A DNA stretch of 64,000 nucleotides from Neodiprion pinetum (lineage: Eukaryota; Arthropoda; Insecta; Hymenoptera; Diprionidae). The translations under genes were made by a program, and so were the position numbers. The notes under the pieces were generated by a model. The model was given only the letters and a program-made list of their open reading frames with translations, was not told where the DNA came from and made no database searches. Positions within the stretch are counted from its first letter, which is position 1; every line of letters starts with the position of its first letter. Shown in pieces: positions 1 through 13,304 of this stretch. The stretch is taken from assembly GCF_021155775.2 (NCBI RefSeq), contig NC_060233.1:41147609-41211608 (forward strand), in the 5' to 3' direction.

Positions 1-405
1 CACAGTTATGCTAAAATTTCTGTTTACAACAAGAAAAAGGGAAAAAACGCCATTTTCATTTTGTACCGAAATCTATAATATTTTTCGCTCGCGGGAAATT
101 ATCGACCGTATAATAACCACGACTGTAAATTTTCCTCGATATTAAACCCAAGTCCCCATCAGGACCTATAACAAGCTCGAACGAAGACACAAGGGTGATC
201 GGTTTTCGTCGCAGAGGACAAAATTCAATTTCCACCATCGTGTAAACTCTCTCCCCCCCTCTCTATAATCATATTCCAATCCAATTTTCCGAAAATACTG
301 TGAAAAATAGACCTATAAATCGACCCTCGTAAAAAGTTGTCAGGGTAATCGACAGGCGATAAGCCTCGACTAAATTTTCTCACGTCGAATTTTCCTCTGT
401 TACAG
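1..405 (+). other. Intron or upstream part of the GPCR gene
   Basis: No coding exon is seen here. The stretch ends in a pyrimidine-rich acceptor (tttcctctgttacag) directly before the first visible GPCR exon, so it is most simply the 3' part of an intron. The exons for the N-terminus and TM1-TM4 must lie to the left of the window. Confidence 0.6.
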
Positions 406-3400
406 CGGCAGCTGCAGGTTCAGCGCTGCGGTTTCACCGCCCGTCAGGATTTTCCTCGTCGTCGCTGTCTGGGCACCGAGCGCTCTTGTGCTCCTCGGGT
501 GCTACATGTACGTATACCTGGTGGCCCGGTCTCACGCCAGGGCGATATACACCGTGGAATTGTCATTTCGACACCAAACCCAAACCCTGGCCTTGCCGAG
601 ATACGGCCAGACGCTGGCCCTGACGGTCGGCGCCTTCCTGGTGCTCTGGCTACCCTTTCAGGTAAAATTATTAAAATTTATTAAGATTTAGTCAATGTTT
701 CTGAGGAAAAAATTACTTTTCTCAAAGGCACTGGCTTATGGCACTTCCGAATTTACGTTACACAGGGAGTTATTGGCTTTAATTTCACTCTGCGAATCGC
801 GTTTGCATATATTTTTCTCCTCGACTTTATCTTGTGATATCCTTGTTATACTTTGCCTCGAAGTAAAGCATCTCTTGAGAAGTTTGATGTACGCAGGTGA
901 AATTTTAATGAATTTAATTTAGGAAATATTTTTATTTTGTCAGTGAGTGGATATTTTATTTTGAATTTCTCTTTTTCTGTTTGTTTCCTTCGGGTATTTA
1001 TTTTAAGTTCATCGCCTTATGACGGACGGACTTTTCTTCCGACTAAGGAAATATTAAACATTTGGCTCGAATTATCAGACTCAATCCACGTATCTACAGA
1101 AAATTAAAATTAGGAGTACAAAAATTCATGGAGAACATTTATAGAAAAATTACACTCCGTACGTGAGATCGTAATAATATTGAAATTTTAATTTTCCATA
1201 CTTCCTGGTTTGGAAATTGCGACAACATGTACATGAAACCCTCGATCAATGAGTCGATCATCCAATTCTGAAGTAAAACAACTTAAAATTACACCGACCA
1301 AGGGGTGGAATTTACCCCTCTCTGAATGTATAATAACTTTGCGTCATTTCTCATCTCCGATTTTCGACAAATATTTGAAAGCCTCCGAAAATGGAAAATC
1401 TTTGCAGAGATGTTCGTAAAATTTTCATCGGCCATGCAGCCTCTCAACAAGACCAATGATTTCCATAATTTTATTGCGCCAGAGGCAGTTCGTCGTCTCC
1501 CGATCAAATTCGAACCCTTTGTGATAATTCGTTTGTATTTTCGTTAATTACACGGTCTCTTTTAGTGCGCGAAATTACTCGCGTTTCTTACGTTAATTTC
1601 GAAGTTTACGCTGCCGTTTGATTTCATTAAAATATCCCTATATACATATAATACGCGAATGTTGAAGCACGTCTGTACTTATCTTATATATTTGAGGACC
1701 ACTTTTAACTTTAACAAAAAAAAAAAAAAAACATTAAAGTCAAGAGCAAAGGAGAAGAACAAACCCCAGTCTATTATACTCATATCTGTGTGGAAAAAAA
1801 ATTGCGCTTCTCTTGTTCGGTCGCGAAAGAGATATAATAACTTGAGATGTACCTATATATATATATATGAAGGGAGACTTGGAATAGAGGACAGAAATAA
1901 GAGCGAATTTTTTCGTCGTAGAAATACGGTGTATCACTGAAATACACAGTATTATTGATTTTAAAATTAAAACTATAGACTTCCAATGAAATGTTAATTA
2001 ATAAATTTCATTAATCAACGATATGAGTCAGTTTTGTAGCATTTATAAATTAATAACATCATTATTTCAAACGGTTCGATGTTTGAGGCCTGATAACTCC
2101 GAAACGACTTACCTTACGCAAATCTTTATTCAGATCTTTTTTGTAGAGCGTAAAATTTCCTACAAGAACATTTTTTGTTTATATCTTCACACTGATTCGT
2201 TTTCGTGCAATAAAGTTCTAAATTTTTTTAAAAATTTTTTCCCATTTTATTTAAATGGGAAATAGAAAATTGAGAATCGCCACCTCTAAATATCAATATT
2301 AAGAGCTCATATTTTACCGAAGTCATTTTTGAGGGACACTCGGAAGATTTTTCAATATTCTTCGAAAAAAAAACGTCGGTTTTTTTGAAACACTCCGATA
2401 TATATGTATAAATATTTTACAGGAATTCGTGGTTTTTTAATTTCTTGAATACAATTATAATCGTATGAAGACATTGCGACGAAATTACTGATCAGAAAAA
2501 TTGCCTCGTTTTATCGCAAGTGAAATATTCTGATACTTCGATGTTTTTCCAACGGTATATAGTATAATTAATGAAAAGAATTATGAGATTATATCAAAGA
2601 AGAAAAACAATCGTTGATAATCTCGGGTGAACTTCTCGTGAAACTTTGCTGAAACACATAGCGCACAATTTTTAATGGAATATTGAGTAACGCAGAGCTG
2701 AGAACGTGAGCATACATAATGCAAGGAAGCAGCTCAGATCAAGGTAAATGTATGCTAACGGATATTTTCATTTCCTTTTCTCCGCGGGTTAGTCTTTTGC
2801 ATGTACACTCTGTACGTATGCATATATATTATATAAGGCACCTGCAAACGTATAATATTATATACGGCTCGATCGTACCGCAGCGATATTCGCGAGGGCA
2901 AATAAATTTTTCATCGCCGAGGGACAGAACGAGAAATTGATTACGCGTACAGACAAAATTTACATCGAATATTATGGTGAATTTTATTCGAATACTAAAC
3001 GATCGAATCCATCGCGTCGTCGGGAAATTTTATCCGAAAAAATTTACATCGTAGACACAAAATCGAGGTCCACGTCCCGTTGCCTATGTACAAATATTAA
3101 AAACACTTTCGTAATCTGAATTCTATTTTTTATACGTTGATAAAAAAAATGTGCTGCCAAAATTCGGAGACTCGATTTGAAGGGATGAAGGATGAGAACG
3201 TTATACTAAGTCGTGAAACCAACCTGGGTGTACAAGGAAAGTTGGCGTACAGGGAAAAATGGTGCGAGCAAAGTTGTAATAAGCAGTACGTTCTAACGTA
3301 TATTGTATATAATATAACACGCATATACGACGGGCGTAAAATTGTGCGGCGCCCTTGATAATAAGCCGGGATTTATTATACACGCAACTGCACCTTTAGC

Positions 3401-6400
3401 AGTCTCTTGCAGTTTACACAGGGATATGTGTTGTTGTTCAGTTTCACCCCTGCGTGCAATTATCCGCGTCGATTATCTATCGGCGTGTGAAATTCTTCCC
3501 GAGCGGCAATGTCAACAGAATTATTGGTTCAGACGCAGGTGAGTTGAGTGCTTTGTGTTATATAACAATTCACACGAACCAAGTTTGCAGTTCAATTGAT
3601 TCTGTCGCATTTCGAGTACGACATATATTATTTTCAATTTATATTTTCTTCGAGTCTCGAAGCACGAACGCAACATCGCGAAATGGTACGCTGAGAAAAA
3701 TTTCATTTGTTATAGTAACTAGAGAAATTCAGTGAAGCATGTATCGTTAAAAAAACTGTTTAAATATCGTTGGATTTACGAAAAACGAAGTACACGTAAC
3801 CATTTTGCGATATTGACGATCCCTTTTTGGTAATCGCAACGCAAAATCAGTTTGTGAGGTTTACTCTACTTTTTTAGTTAAACAAGGCTTTAACATCAAT
3901 TTATTGCTGAACAAGCATTAAATTTTCGCAACAGTCGCAAGAAAATATAGTAACAGTGATCGTAATGAGAAAGAATAGTAACGGATACCAGACTTGCCGG
4001 TAACAGCTAGAAAACTAATGTTCATTTTCTACCTAGAACTATATTTTTCGATTGTGGTAAAAAATGAAAATAGTTAAGGACTGAGAGGTAACCGGAACTA
4101 AAAATTTCTCTCTAATAGTGTAATAATTAAAAAAGGGTAAAATTCAGCTCTGAACATTCGACGATTACTGCTCGGCGGCTACTCGAAAGGAATACAGAGT
4201 TTGAGTAAGGAAGAAAACCCGGCTATTATCGGGGAGAGGAAAATGAAAACTTGGAACCCAGTGAAAGCACAAGGGACAAGAATTTCACACGGTACACCGT
4301 TAGCCAGTCAATTTGACAGTGGAGAAAGGTTCGGGCAGGATCTCGACGAAGCGCCACAAACGACTGGAAGGCATGAAACCGCGTCTGGAGCCGAAACCCC
4401 GATCATTCAGAAACTCCACTCGGATGAAAAGGGTAGCTAAATAAGCGAACACCGTTCTCCGGCTAACTTAATACATAGTGTGGAGAAAAAGAATGTATAG
4501 AAAAAACATTTCTTCCACCGCTGTATAAATTCGGGTAACTTATATTTATACGTATACCGCAAGCTCGTCCTTCTTGCATGGTAAACATTTTTTTCTATGT
4601 AACCAAACCTTTTTACTGATTCCTTTGCGAGGTAATGAAAAAAGCTTTTTTAGCACTCTAACCTCAAAATCGTGACTACGACGTTGCGATTTTTTGGCCT
4701 TCGTGGTAAAATTACCGCTCGAAACTCGTCCGAATAAAGTATCCATATACTCGTTACGAAATGTACTATTTCGTATATGAATACAAATTTATGCTCTCGG
4801 TTTTTGTTTACTTATTACAAGTGCTTTTTTAACGATTTTTATTCCTGTATTTGTATGGAAAATCAAGTTCAGAGTCACTGAATTGAATACTTCGAAATTC
4901 ACCTGTAGAATATCGGTTTATTCTCATTTGATTGGCAATTCACAGGCTTCTGAAAAGACTGTAGAATTTTGCCGATAAAATTCACGGCTTATAATGTTGT
5001 CGGCATAAGAAATTTTACCCATCTTATATTGTATCTCAATCTGTGTATAAATTCGTGGCTTTCAAATCTTAAGCGGATTTCCACCACCGGGGAAAACTTT
5101 GAGACGACCATAACCGATATCGATCGGTGCAAGCTACGACGAAAAACGAAAAATACATAACAAATAAGTCTGTGAGATTACCGGTTGTGAATTTTACATA
5201 TATATACATATATATTGTATATAAGCCTGGGAGTCTCCACGAAGCAGAAAGAATATTTACCTTCCGTTAGCGGTATATTTGCTTCTCTACTTTTACGAGG
5301 TATAGTAAACCGTCATTCAAATGAGTGAATTCCAAACTCTAGACTAGATCATGAAAAGTTTTGATTTTTGTAAGCGGAAAAGGGGTAGGCTGAAGAAAAT
5401 ATTGTACACTTTTCAGGGCCGCTTCTTTTCGTTTTTTCTATTTTTCATAGTTATGTCCCAGCATCACTGGCTATAAATTATAATAACAACTCGCGGATAG
5501 TCATATCATCATAACTTCGATCAGCTATAATTTAGTCGTTGAAGGATGCAGCACACTTGATATTCATTTAAATTCCGTTAAATTCAATGAAAAAACGTCG
5601 GCAAGTCCAAAAGCTCCATGCGACTTTACGACTTCTAGAAATACATTCACAGTCACCTCGTTAGTTCGTACGTAATTCACTTATTTATTGAACCATCTTC
5701 TTGTTTCTAGAACTCATAATAGCTCGTCAGAAAGTGATATGAAAATGAAGAGTCGACGAAGAATTGATTGGAAAAAAAGATTTCAAAAATGGATACAGAT
5801 TTTTTAAGTAATCTGACGACAAGAGTAAAACAGGTATAGTTTCACTCTATTGTGATGAAGTATGAAAATCTGAAACTATACTTGTGTCAGTGTGTACAAA
5901 TAAACCGTTAACCTACCGCGAATAACAGATATCTGGTATTTCAAATCTAACCACGTATATTTCAGCCAGCCAAAAACAAAACGTAACTCAAGATTCTTCT
6001 TCAGTAGGTACAACGATACAAACCGAGGGGCTCATCACTCGTGAAATCTAATGTGCACTTTTCCGGAAATCTTGTGAAATCTCTTGAAATCTCTTGAAAT
6101 CTTTGAAATCTTTGAAATCTCATGAAATTTTCTGAAATATTTTAAAATCGTTTGAAATCTCGTGAAATCTTCTGAATTTTTTTGAAATCCCTGAAATCTT
6201 TTGAAGTCTTCTGAAATCATCCGAAATCTCTTGAAATGTTTTAAATTCTTTTGAAGTCTTTTGAAATCCCATGGAGTATCTTGTAATCATTTGAAATCCT
6301 CTGAAATCAAATGGAATCTTTTGAAATCCTTTAAAATCTTATAAAATCATTTAAAATCTTGTGAAATCCCCGCAACCTTTTGAAATGATCGTAATCTTGA

Positions 6401-8997
6401 GATCACGTGTACATCAAATCGATGCGTGATCAATCCCTCGATACAAACCGATGTCACTGTGCGAGATCTTGGGAAGCATTCGTCGAAAACGAGACGCTGA
6501 AAAAGTAGAAATCGTCGCTAAACTAATCGGTGGATGAACATTTCTGTTACAGACCTGCATGCTGGTCGACATATTCTGCGGGACGAAGATACTATCTGAA
6601 TGGGCGGTAATCTGGCTTGGACTCCCGATCCTGGCCCACAGCGCGGCAAATCCCTGGATCTACGCGTTTCATCACGGCGAGATGCGCGTTGCCGCCGGAA
6701 AGATAGCTGAGGACCTGGTCGCCCTTGTCGGAGTGACGCCGAGTCGTTACGGATGTTCGCCGACGAGAAGAGGGTCCAACACGAACCTCGAGTTGGCGGA
6801 GGTGATAAACAGCAACGACGGGCACAGACCACGGCCGGAAGACTGCTTCGCAGCGAAGCACCACAGCGTATGCGCGAGCCGGAAGTGCCTCGAGATGTCG
6901 AGCAAAATGGCGGACATATCGCCGGAGAGAGACGCGGTCGTTGGAAACTCGTCGTTGGAGAGCAGGGAGGAGGACATAGTCGAGGAGAACATCCACGACC
7001 TGACCAAGATGCTCGACCCGAAGTACATAGTGGACAGGAACCACGTGATAGACTCCAACCACAACATTGACAAGATAAAGAACCTAAAGTACCTGCTAGA
7101 TCCGACCTTCAACAAAATCCGGCACCTACGCAGACTGAACCACAAGAAGATGAGCGGCAAGAACTTCCCCAGGTTCCACGACCCGAAGTTCATATCGTAC
7201 CAGAACCTGAAGAGCGACGGAACCCTGAACCCCAAGCTACTCCAGCTCAACACCATGTCCGATCCCGTGTTAAACGCCGAGAGTCCCGCCGTCGAGACGA
7301 AGGACTTCAGCGAAGCGATTTGCACCCCGAGCCTCTGCACTCAGCGGAGGAATTCGAACCTGGCCTCGATGTCGGACCCGAACCTGAAGGCGGCAGCGGC
7401 CGGAAACGCGGCCGATGTAAATCTTCGGGTGTTTCCGGCCTCCAGGGTCGCCCCCGAGAGTCACAGGTACTCGGTTCAGAGTCTCGACCACAAGTGCGAT
7501 CACGGTCAACTGCACTCCCGGCACGTCATGCAGTGTCGACAGCTGATAGAGAACCAGAGGCGGCAGAACGGCTACGTGAAACCGCAGCTGACGCTCCACA
7601 GGCACGCGGATTCCGTCAGCCCGATACGGGACTTGCGGTTTCAGAACTGCGTACCGGTTCACACGGATGACGGAATATCGCCGAGGCCCTGCGGCGCTCG
7701 GTTTTGCCACCAGCACCAGGTACTGTCCCCGAGAAAAATGACCATCACGACTAACAGGCTGGCCAACTTTTATCACCCGGACTCGAGCCCCGATCCCTTC
7801 AGGCGACTGGGGCCCAGCACGGATCCCACGATGCGGTTGCTACAGGCAAGGCAAAAACTGGAAATCCTGAAGCACTCGGAGTCCATAAACACCATCGAGC
7901 CCATGTCGCATGTCCGACTGCTCGAACCCTCCAGGATACTGAACACCTTGACGGTGCCTACGATACACTCGGAGCCTCCCAGTCCGATAGACCCAATACC
8001 ACTGGACCCGCTCAAGGAGGAAGAGACCCTCAGGGGCTTGGATTCCACCCGGTTTCCAGTAGCCGAACCCCTCAGGCCCGAACCGCCGGTTCGCCGGAAG
8101 GTTAAAAGTCCAGCGAGGCACTCGGACCCGATAGTCCCACCGGTTTTACTCAACTTTGAAGACTGCAGCGACATTCATCCTACGAACGGCATTTCCACCA
8201 ACGGATGGGACAGTGATCGGGGGGGACTTTTCGACGGGGAAAGCCTGACCGATGTGCCCGTCGATTCGGGCAAGTCGAAACTTTCGGAGCCTGTTTTTTC
8301 CGAGCACAACTCTACCCGGCACAACTCCAGAAGACCGTCGGACTCCCGGTGGTCCGAATCCTCGCGGAGCCAGGAAATCCTCTCGAACATAACCGAGCAT
8401 CGCATGTTCCCTTCGTCCTACTCGGTGAATAATTTTCAGAACTGCAACAGCGGCAGCGACCTCAACGACGTCGATTCCATCGACCCATTCATGTGCCCAG
8501 AGGCCCTGAGCTCGTCACTCCAGGAGTCCTTCTTCAGCGCCGAACCCTCGGTACCGGGTTCGGACGTATTCGCGTCCTTCGACGAGACCGACGAGATCGG
8601 ATTCACCACCGACCTGCAAGCAGAGAGGGAACTGCCAGGAACTCAGGAAGCTCCGGTCTGCTTCACCTCCTCGATGTCCACGACAAATCTCAAGAAGGTC
8701 GAGACCTCGGAGATCGAGACCCAGAGCCGGTCAACGGAGTCCGTCTTCAGGGCGAATATCGTTCCCGATACTTGCGCCGTACTGAGAATCGAACCTTCGA
8801 TACTCAGGCTCGAACCGTCGATACATCGGAGCAGACCTCACATACGACCCGGGAAGGGGTACATCCTGAAGGATCCTTCCAGACAGACTTTGAGGCTTGC
8901 TCCGCTCGCCATTCCCACACCGACGGACATCTCGACGCCAACTTTTGACTCGGTTTCCGAATTCAATGGTGAAAATGGCCTTGGCGTTGGCGTATGA
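406..8997 (+). CDS. Class A (rhodopsin-like) GPCR, 3' part, very long C-terminal tail
   Basis: Two coding exons, 406-661 and 6553-8997, joined in phase 0; upstream exons are outside the window. The first exon starts mid-codon and encodes TM5 (VRIFLVVAVWAPSALVLLGC), a short third intracellular loop starting ARSHARAI, and TM6 with the proline of the CWxP region as LWLPF. The second exon starts TCMLVDIFCG and gives extracellular loop 3 and TM7 with NPWIY, a clear NPxxY motif. About 750 residues of cytoplasmic tail follow, against 30-100 in most class A receptors. The tail is polar and low in predicted structure. It repeats DP motifs (MLDPK, LLDPT, MSDPV, MSDPN) and LEPS motifs, and ends VGV, a possible class II PDZ ligand. 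The SHA loop and GAFLVLWLPF resemble the adenosine/cannabinoid/GPR3 (MECA) cluster, but I cannot name the orthologue or ligand. Family is secure; subtype is open. AATAAA lies at 9400. Confidence 0.85.
662..6552 (+). other. Large intron (5.9 kb) of the GPCR gene
   Basis: The intron runs from gtaaaatta after LWLPFQ to ttctgttacag before TCMLVD. It is AT-rich with homopolymer runs and a TA tract near 1855-1868. No convincing coding exon is seen. A polar open stretch at 4201-4440 lacks an ATG and recognisable homology. A short-period repeat occupies its 3' end (6048-6376). Confidence 0.75.
6048..6376. repeat. Degenerate 9-10 bp minisatellite (TTGAAATCT-like)
   Basis: About 330 bp are built from imperfect copies of a GAAATCT core with spacers such as tcttgaaatct, tttgaaatct and tctgaaatc. 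Some 30 cores are visible, with frequent single-base changes and phase slips. It lies within the last 500 bp of the GPCR intron. The short frames through it code only monotonous F/K/S/E peptides and are not genes. Confidence 0.85.
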
Positions 8998-9399
8998 GAC
9001 TTGCGAAGGTCCGATAAGGTTCCTTCATTTTTCCCAATCCTTCATAGAGGGAGAGCTTGATCCTTAGCCGTCATATCGAGATTTAATTATACACCGAAGT
9101 CAAATGAAGTTATAATAATTTGACGACGGCAATCGAATCGAACGAATCGCTAATAACGAAGCACACGAGTCGCTTACTTGGAAAGTGAGCGAAACGATTA
9201 AAGAATCTGAGTCAATCAGCACTTATCGACAGAAATTATTGTCATGGAATCATTGGACGCTTCATCCTTAGTGTCATAGCTGTATTTTTCGCCCACTATC
9301 GACCGATCCGTCAGCTATTGTCAAGGGTATGATATGCAATCGTCCAACCCTATTGTAAACGGGGACGGAATATCAATTGTATAGAGCCTGTGCCTGCTG

Positions 9400-9405
9400 A
9401 ATAAA
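9400..9405 (+). terminator. Poly(A) signal AATAAA of the GPCR gene
   Basis: First AATAAA on the sense strand after the GPCR stop, about 400 bp downstream. Assignment rests on position only. Confidence 0.45.
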
Positions 9406-10810
9406 CAGATAACGGTTTTAGCAGTACCGAAGGTTAATCCGAAACCTAGATTCAGCGAGCCATTAAAATACATATTTACGATAAGCGGAACTCACGATCT
9501 GATAACCAATTGATGTAAGCCACGCGAAAGAACAATTTTGTATATTTCAGGCGCAAGGACGCGGCATGGATTTACTATTATCGAGGAAAATGCTGCAGTG
9601 CCAGCTGCAGTCTATTCTTTCCTATCGGAGAATTATGTCAAAGTTGACGTTCGATATGCGTGTATCATGCATGTGCAAGTGATTCGTTGGCTTCATCAGC
9701 GTGTCTGGTTCTATGCATAGGATCATCTGCATGCTGCGATGCATCAAGATTCAGGAAATTTAAAGAACTCGGTGATCTTGAGGAGGACGTTGTGGAAAAT
9801 CAAAATTAAATTTTAAGATGTAAAGAATACGTTATACACGTCGGGAACCTGAAACACCAACAAGATTTTCAAAGAAACAGTACCTTGATTTTTAAAAAAG
9901 CACCACAATTCTTGTCATTCTATTAAAGGTTTGGCTCCCATTGAAAGTCCCCTTATATTTCATCTATATCATATCCTCTTTGAAAAAGTCAAAGCCAACG
10001 GTTTTGAATGGACTGCGCGGAATTCAACACTGAATGGTAATTAATTGAAAAATCTCAACTTGATAATTTACATAGTGATCAAGGTGACAGCAAACACTGA
10101 GATTATTTACTTTCAGAGTAGAGATAGTATATTTAAAGGTAAACTCTTGCGTTATTCAGACGGCAGATCCGACTTTGTGATAACTTGTTGAGGTGATTAT
10201 TGTCCACAATTACCTTTTTTCTCCCACGACATGCATTCAAAATTGAGCTAATTGTAAAATACGAGATGCTGGGTACTTTGATCAGTGATCGCGAAGTAAA
10301 AAGAATCCCCGCCAAGTTGTATGTATATATTGTCTATGTAATTGGCTCATGTGCATATAAGGGACTTATCCCAAGCGCATGATAAGTGATTATTATTACT
10401 ATTATTGTTGCTATGAGAAAAATTTTGACGTCTAATTGCGGCAGTTAGAATTGGTATACATGCGTATGGTTCTTAAATAATTTCGACGTTTGACAATAAA
10501 ACGATCATTTATTTGTACCTATGTAAAAATTAACCGATTCACGAATGATAATGTGTAAACCATATAATAACATACCATAATAATATCTGAACAACGAAAC
10601 TCGATCGTAGAGTGAGATATGAGAAGCGTATCTGTTATGCGCAAAAACAGGGTCTGATATAATAACAATTCGTCAAGGAGATTCCCATTTTGTTCTGTCA
10701 ATTCTCACGTAGTTCTTATTCTTAAACGCTTGCGGCGGTATAATATCATGTTTAAGGGAAAAAAGATGAAAATTTTTTGAAAAAAAGAAACGAAAATGAT
10801 CCGCCAATGT

Positions 10811-10823
10811 CCCCCCCCCCCCC
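10811..10823. repeat. Poly-C run (13 C)
   Basis: An uninterrupted C run in AT-rich DNA. A second run of 15 C lies at 11841-11855 inside a CT-rich stretch. Both are simple low-complexity tracts, prone to length error in sequencing. Confidence 0.9.
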
Positions 10824-11840
10824 ATACCGTTATATACGTGTACTTATAATACATAAGTATGTATGTACATGATATCATTTAGCTAGAAGGTAGAACAGTT
10901 CTAATATTAAATTGTTAATTATTATTACTATATTAATTCTATATCATAATATTATTCAAAACATTTCGTATTTGGAATTGAGAATTTTTGTAATAACATG
11001 AGCAACTTTTACCGTTACTAGCTGGAATCTATACAGATGTGTATATCCGTGTAACTCGTGTAATACATAGGTATGGTATACTGTTTACATTAAATGGAGT
11101 CAATTTGTTACAAGGGAGCGTGTAAATAGCTGGTGACAAATTTTTATCCGTGACGTCACGAGGTGTACCTGTACAATGGCGTCACGACCGTGCAAGGTTG
11201 GACTGTGATAGAATAACGTGTCCTTAGTGGAACAATTGTGAATTTGTTCGTTCAAAGAAACGATGCTAATAAAGCTGCTGTAGTGTAATTATGAGCCCAT
11301 GTAGATAAAGTCGTACGTCGGAATTTCAAAAAATTTCACATATAATTAGATAATAAGACGCTTGAGAGAACAACTGTAGAGACATTGATACTTTCGGTGC
11401 GAAGAAAAAAAAAAATGAACAAATAAAAAATTGTAAATCACAAATAAATTATATCCTGGTATCTATAGCGAATAGATTATAAATTCTAGCTGTTGAATCT
11501 AGCGTTGAAATGAACTATGCAGATTATACTCAAAGATTGCAAACATAGCGCGGCTGTTATAATCACATTATACACATAAATACGCAAATATTTTAACACA
11601 TCCTGCATCAAGCCGTAATTATACTTGTATTATAATATTATTATTATCATCGCCAAACACTTGACGATTTCGAGAACGGTTATTTTATTTTTCTAAAGTT
11701 CGACTAAAACTACGCTGCGCTAGTTGATCAATATTTTAAGCTGCCAAATATGTGTAAACGTACAGTTCCGTAACATTAACTTGTTACCGTTCCATTAAAA
11801 CTCGCTCAACAATTTTACTCTACTTGCTCCCTTTCCTCCT

Positions 11841-11855
11841 CCCCCCCCCCCCCCC
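11841..11855. repeat. Poly-C run (15 C) in a CT-rich tract
   Basis: Run of 15 C flanked by ctttcctcct and ttcgtccctcc, forming a pyrimidine tract of about 55 bp. No gene association is visible. Confidence 0.9.
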
Positions 11856-13232
11856 TTCGTCCCTCCGCAATCTTTCACCACACCCTCTCTCCGTATCTAC
11901 GTTATATATTTCACACCCTCTAAGCAGTGATGAAAGGTCTTAACTCTATTCACCAACTGACAAGACTCAACATGCGCTGCAGTTTTCAATAGTCAAATGC
12001 ATGCAAGTCTCTGATCCTTTTATACGCATACGTATACCCCTAATGCAAGATGGTGAAACATGCCTGTCGACCCAAATTTCGATATTAAATTCAAGGTATA
12101 TACCTCAATTAAGTTTTTACGTATAATTGAAGTTGTGCGAAGACAAGAAGTATCGTTGTTTCTTACTTCCAAACATTTATGCTATTCACAATAATACCTG
12201 TTTAAATATTGTTTAGTTAACCTAAGATCCAAATATACTTACACACTGTATTATACTTCATGTGATTACACTCCTGTCTACTTACCTGTAATATTTCATT
12301 CCTTGTACCAACATACCTTTATCTAAATTATTATACTTGTCTTACAATGTATACTTGTAATGCCAATTCAATATGAACTACTTTTTATACCTTGTACATT
12401 GCGTATGGATGTGATTATTTCTGTAATAATTGACGTAATATATGTTATGTTATTCTGTGCTATTATACATTTACCTACTCATGTACCTAAACGGCGTCTT
12501 AAGTTGATATGTTAATTGAAAAACTCTCGCTTAAACTCGATTTCTCTTGATCAAAGGGGACGAATTTTTTTTCCATTCCATGTAGCAGAACCGTCCGTCT
12601 TGTATATTTTGATAAAAGGCCATCATTGTTTAAACAAATGGTAATAGGGTTGAAAAAATCTTGGTGTAATTGTACGCCCATGGTGAGAAGGAATGATCGA
12701 GTTATTGCTTGCAATTTGAGACGCTACCGTTCGTCATGCTATATTAATTATTTATATATCTGTACAAATTATAACTACATAAGCCTTGATATATTTTTAT
12801 GAAATACAATCGGTTTATTAATAGTATTATTATCCAAACCATTCTTTAGATACGAATTACTACTGACCTTATTTTTATTACAATTACTTACTAATGAAAT
12901 GTAATTTATTGAATGCTGGAACGCACTTTTATTCGAGATAGATTTAAATCTGTGTACACGAAAGTTTAAGTGATCGGAAAATAAAGAAGTTTGATACTGT
13001 TGTGCCCTAACTTTGTTCGAAAGTTGCATTCCTTAGAACGTTCTGAAATTGTACCTTTGCTGTAATATTATAATTCATAAGCGTTGGATCAAGAACGCGT
13101 TCTCCATTTCCGCGAACATGCCGATCTGAGTTGTCTCAGATTCCCATCAGATGGCGCATTTCTGTTCGGATTCCTAACCGTAGCTCTGAGCCGTTTATGA
13201 GCGCACTAGTGCAGTTGCCGAAAATCGGCAGA

Positions 13233-13304
13233 TCAGTGCGGATGGTGTCCGAGTCTCGTCGGTCAGTGAATTGTGTTTCAACTCAGTGCAATTTCACAAT
13301 CAGT
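13233..13304 (+). promoter_or_regulatory. Cluster of TCAGT initiator-like motifs
   Basis: Four TCAGT pentamers on the + strand at 13233, 13263, 13283 and 13300. TCAGT is the arthropod initiator core, and a run of four in 72 bp suggests a dispersed transcription start zone. The nearest gene downstream on the same strand is TrpRS, whose ATG is about 650 bp away, so a 5' UTR exon would be needed. No TATA box is seen close upstream. Confidence 0.35.

Noticed and set aside
4201..4440. 79-codon polar frame in the GPCR intron, as a possible skipped exon
   Set aside because: It lacks an ATG, and its composition is only mildly protein-like. TM6 joins TM7 perfectly without it, and an insertion there would break the receptor.
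6747..7340. 197-codon and similar minus-strand frames opposite the GPCR tail
   Set aside because: They mirror the biased, GC-rich codon use of the tail exon on the other strand. No homology or splice logic supports them.
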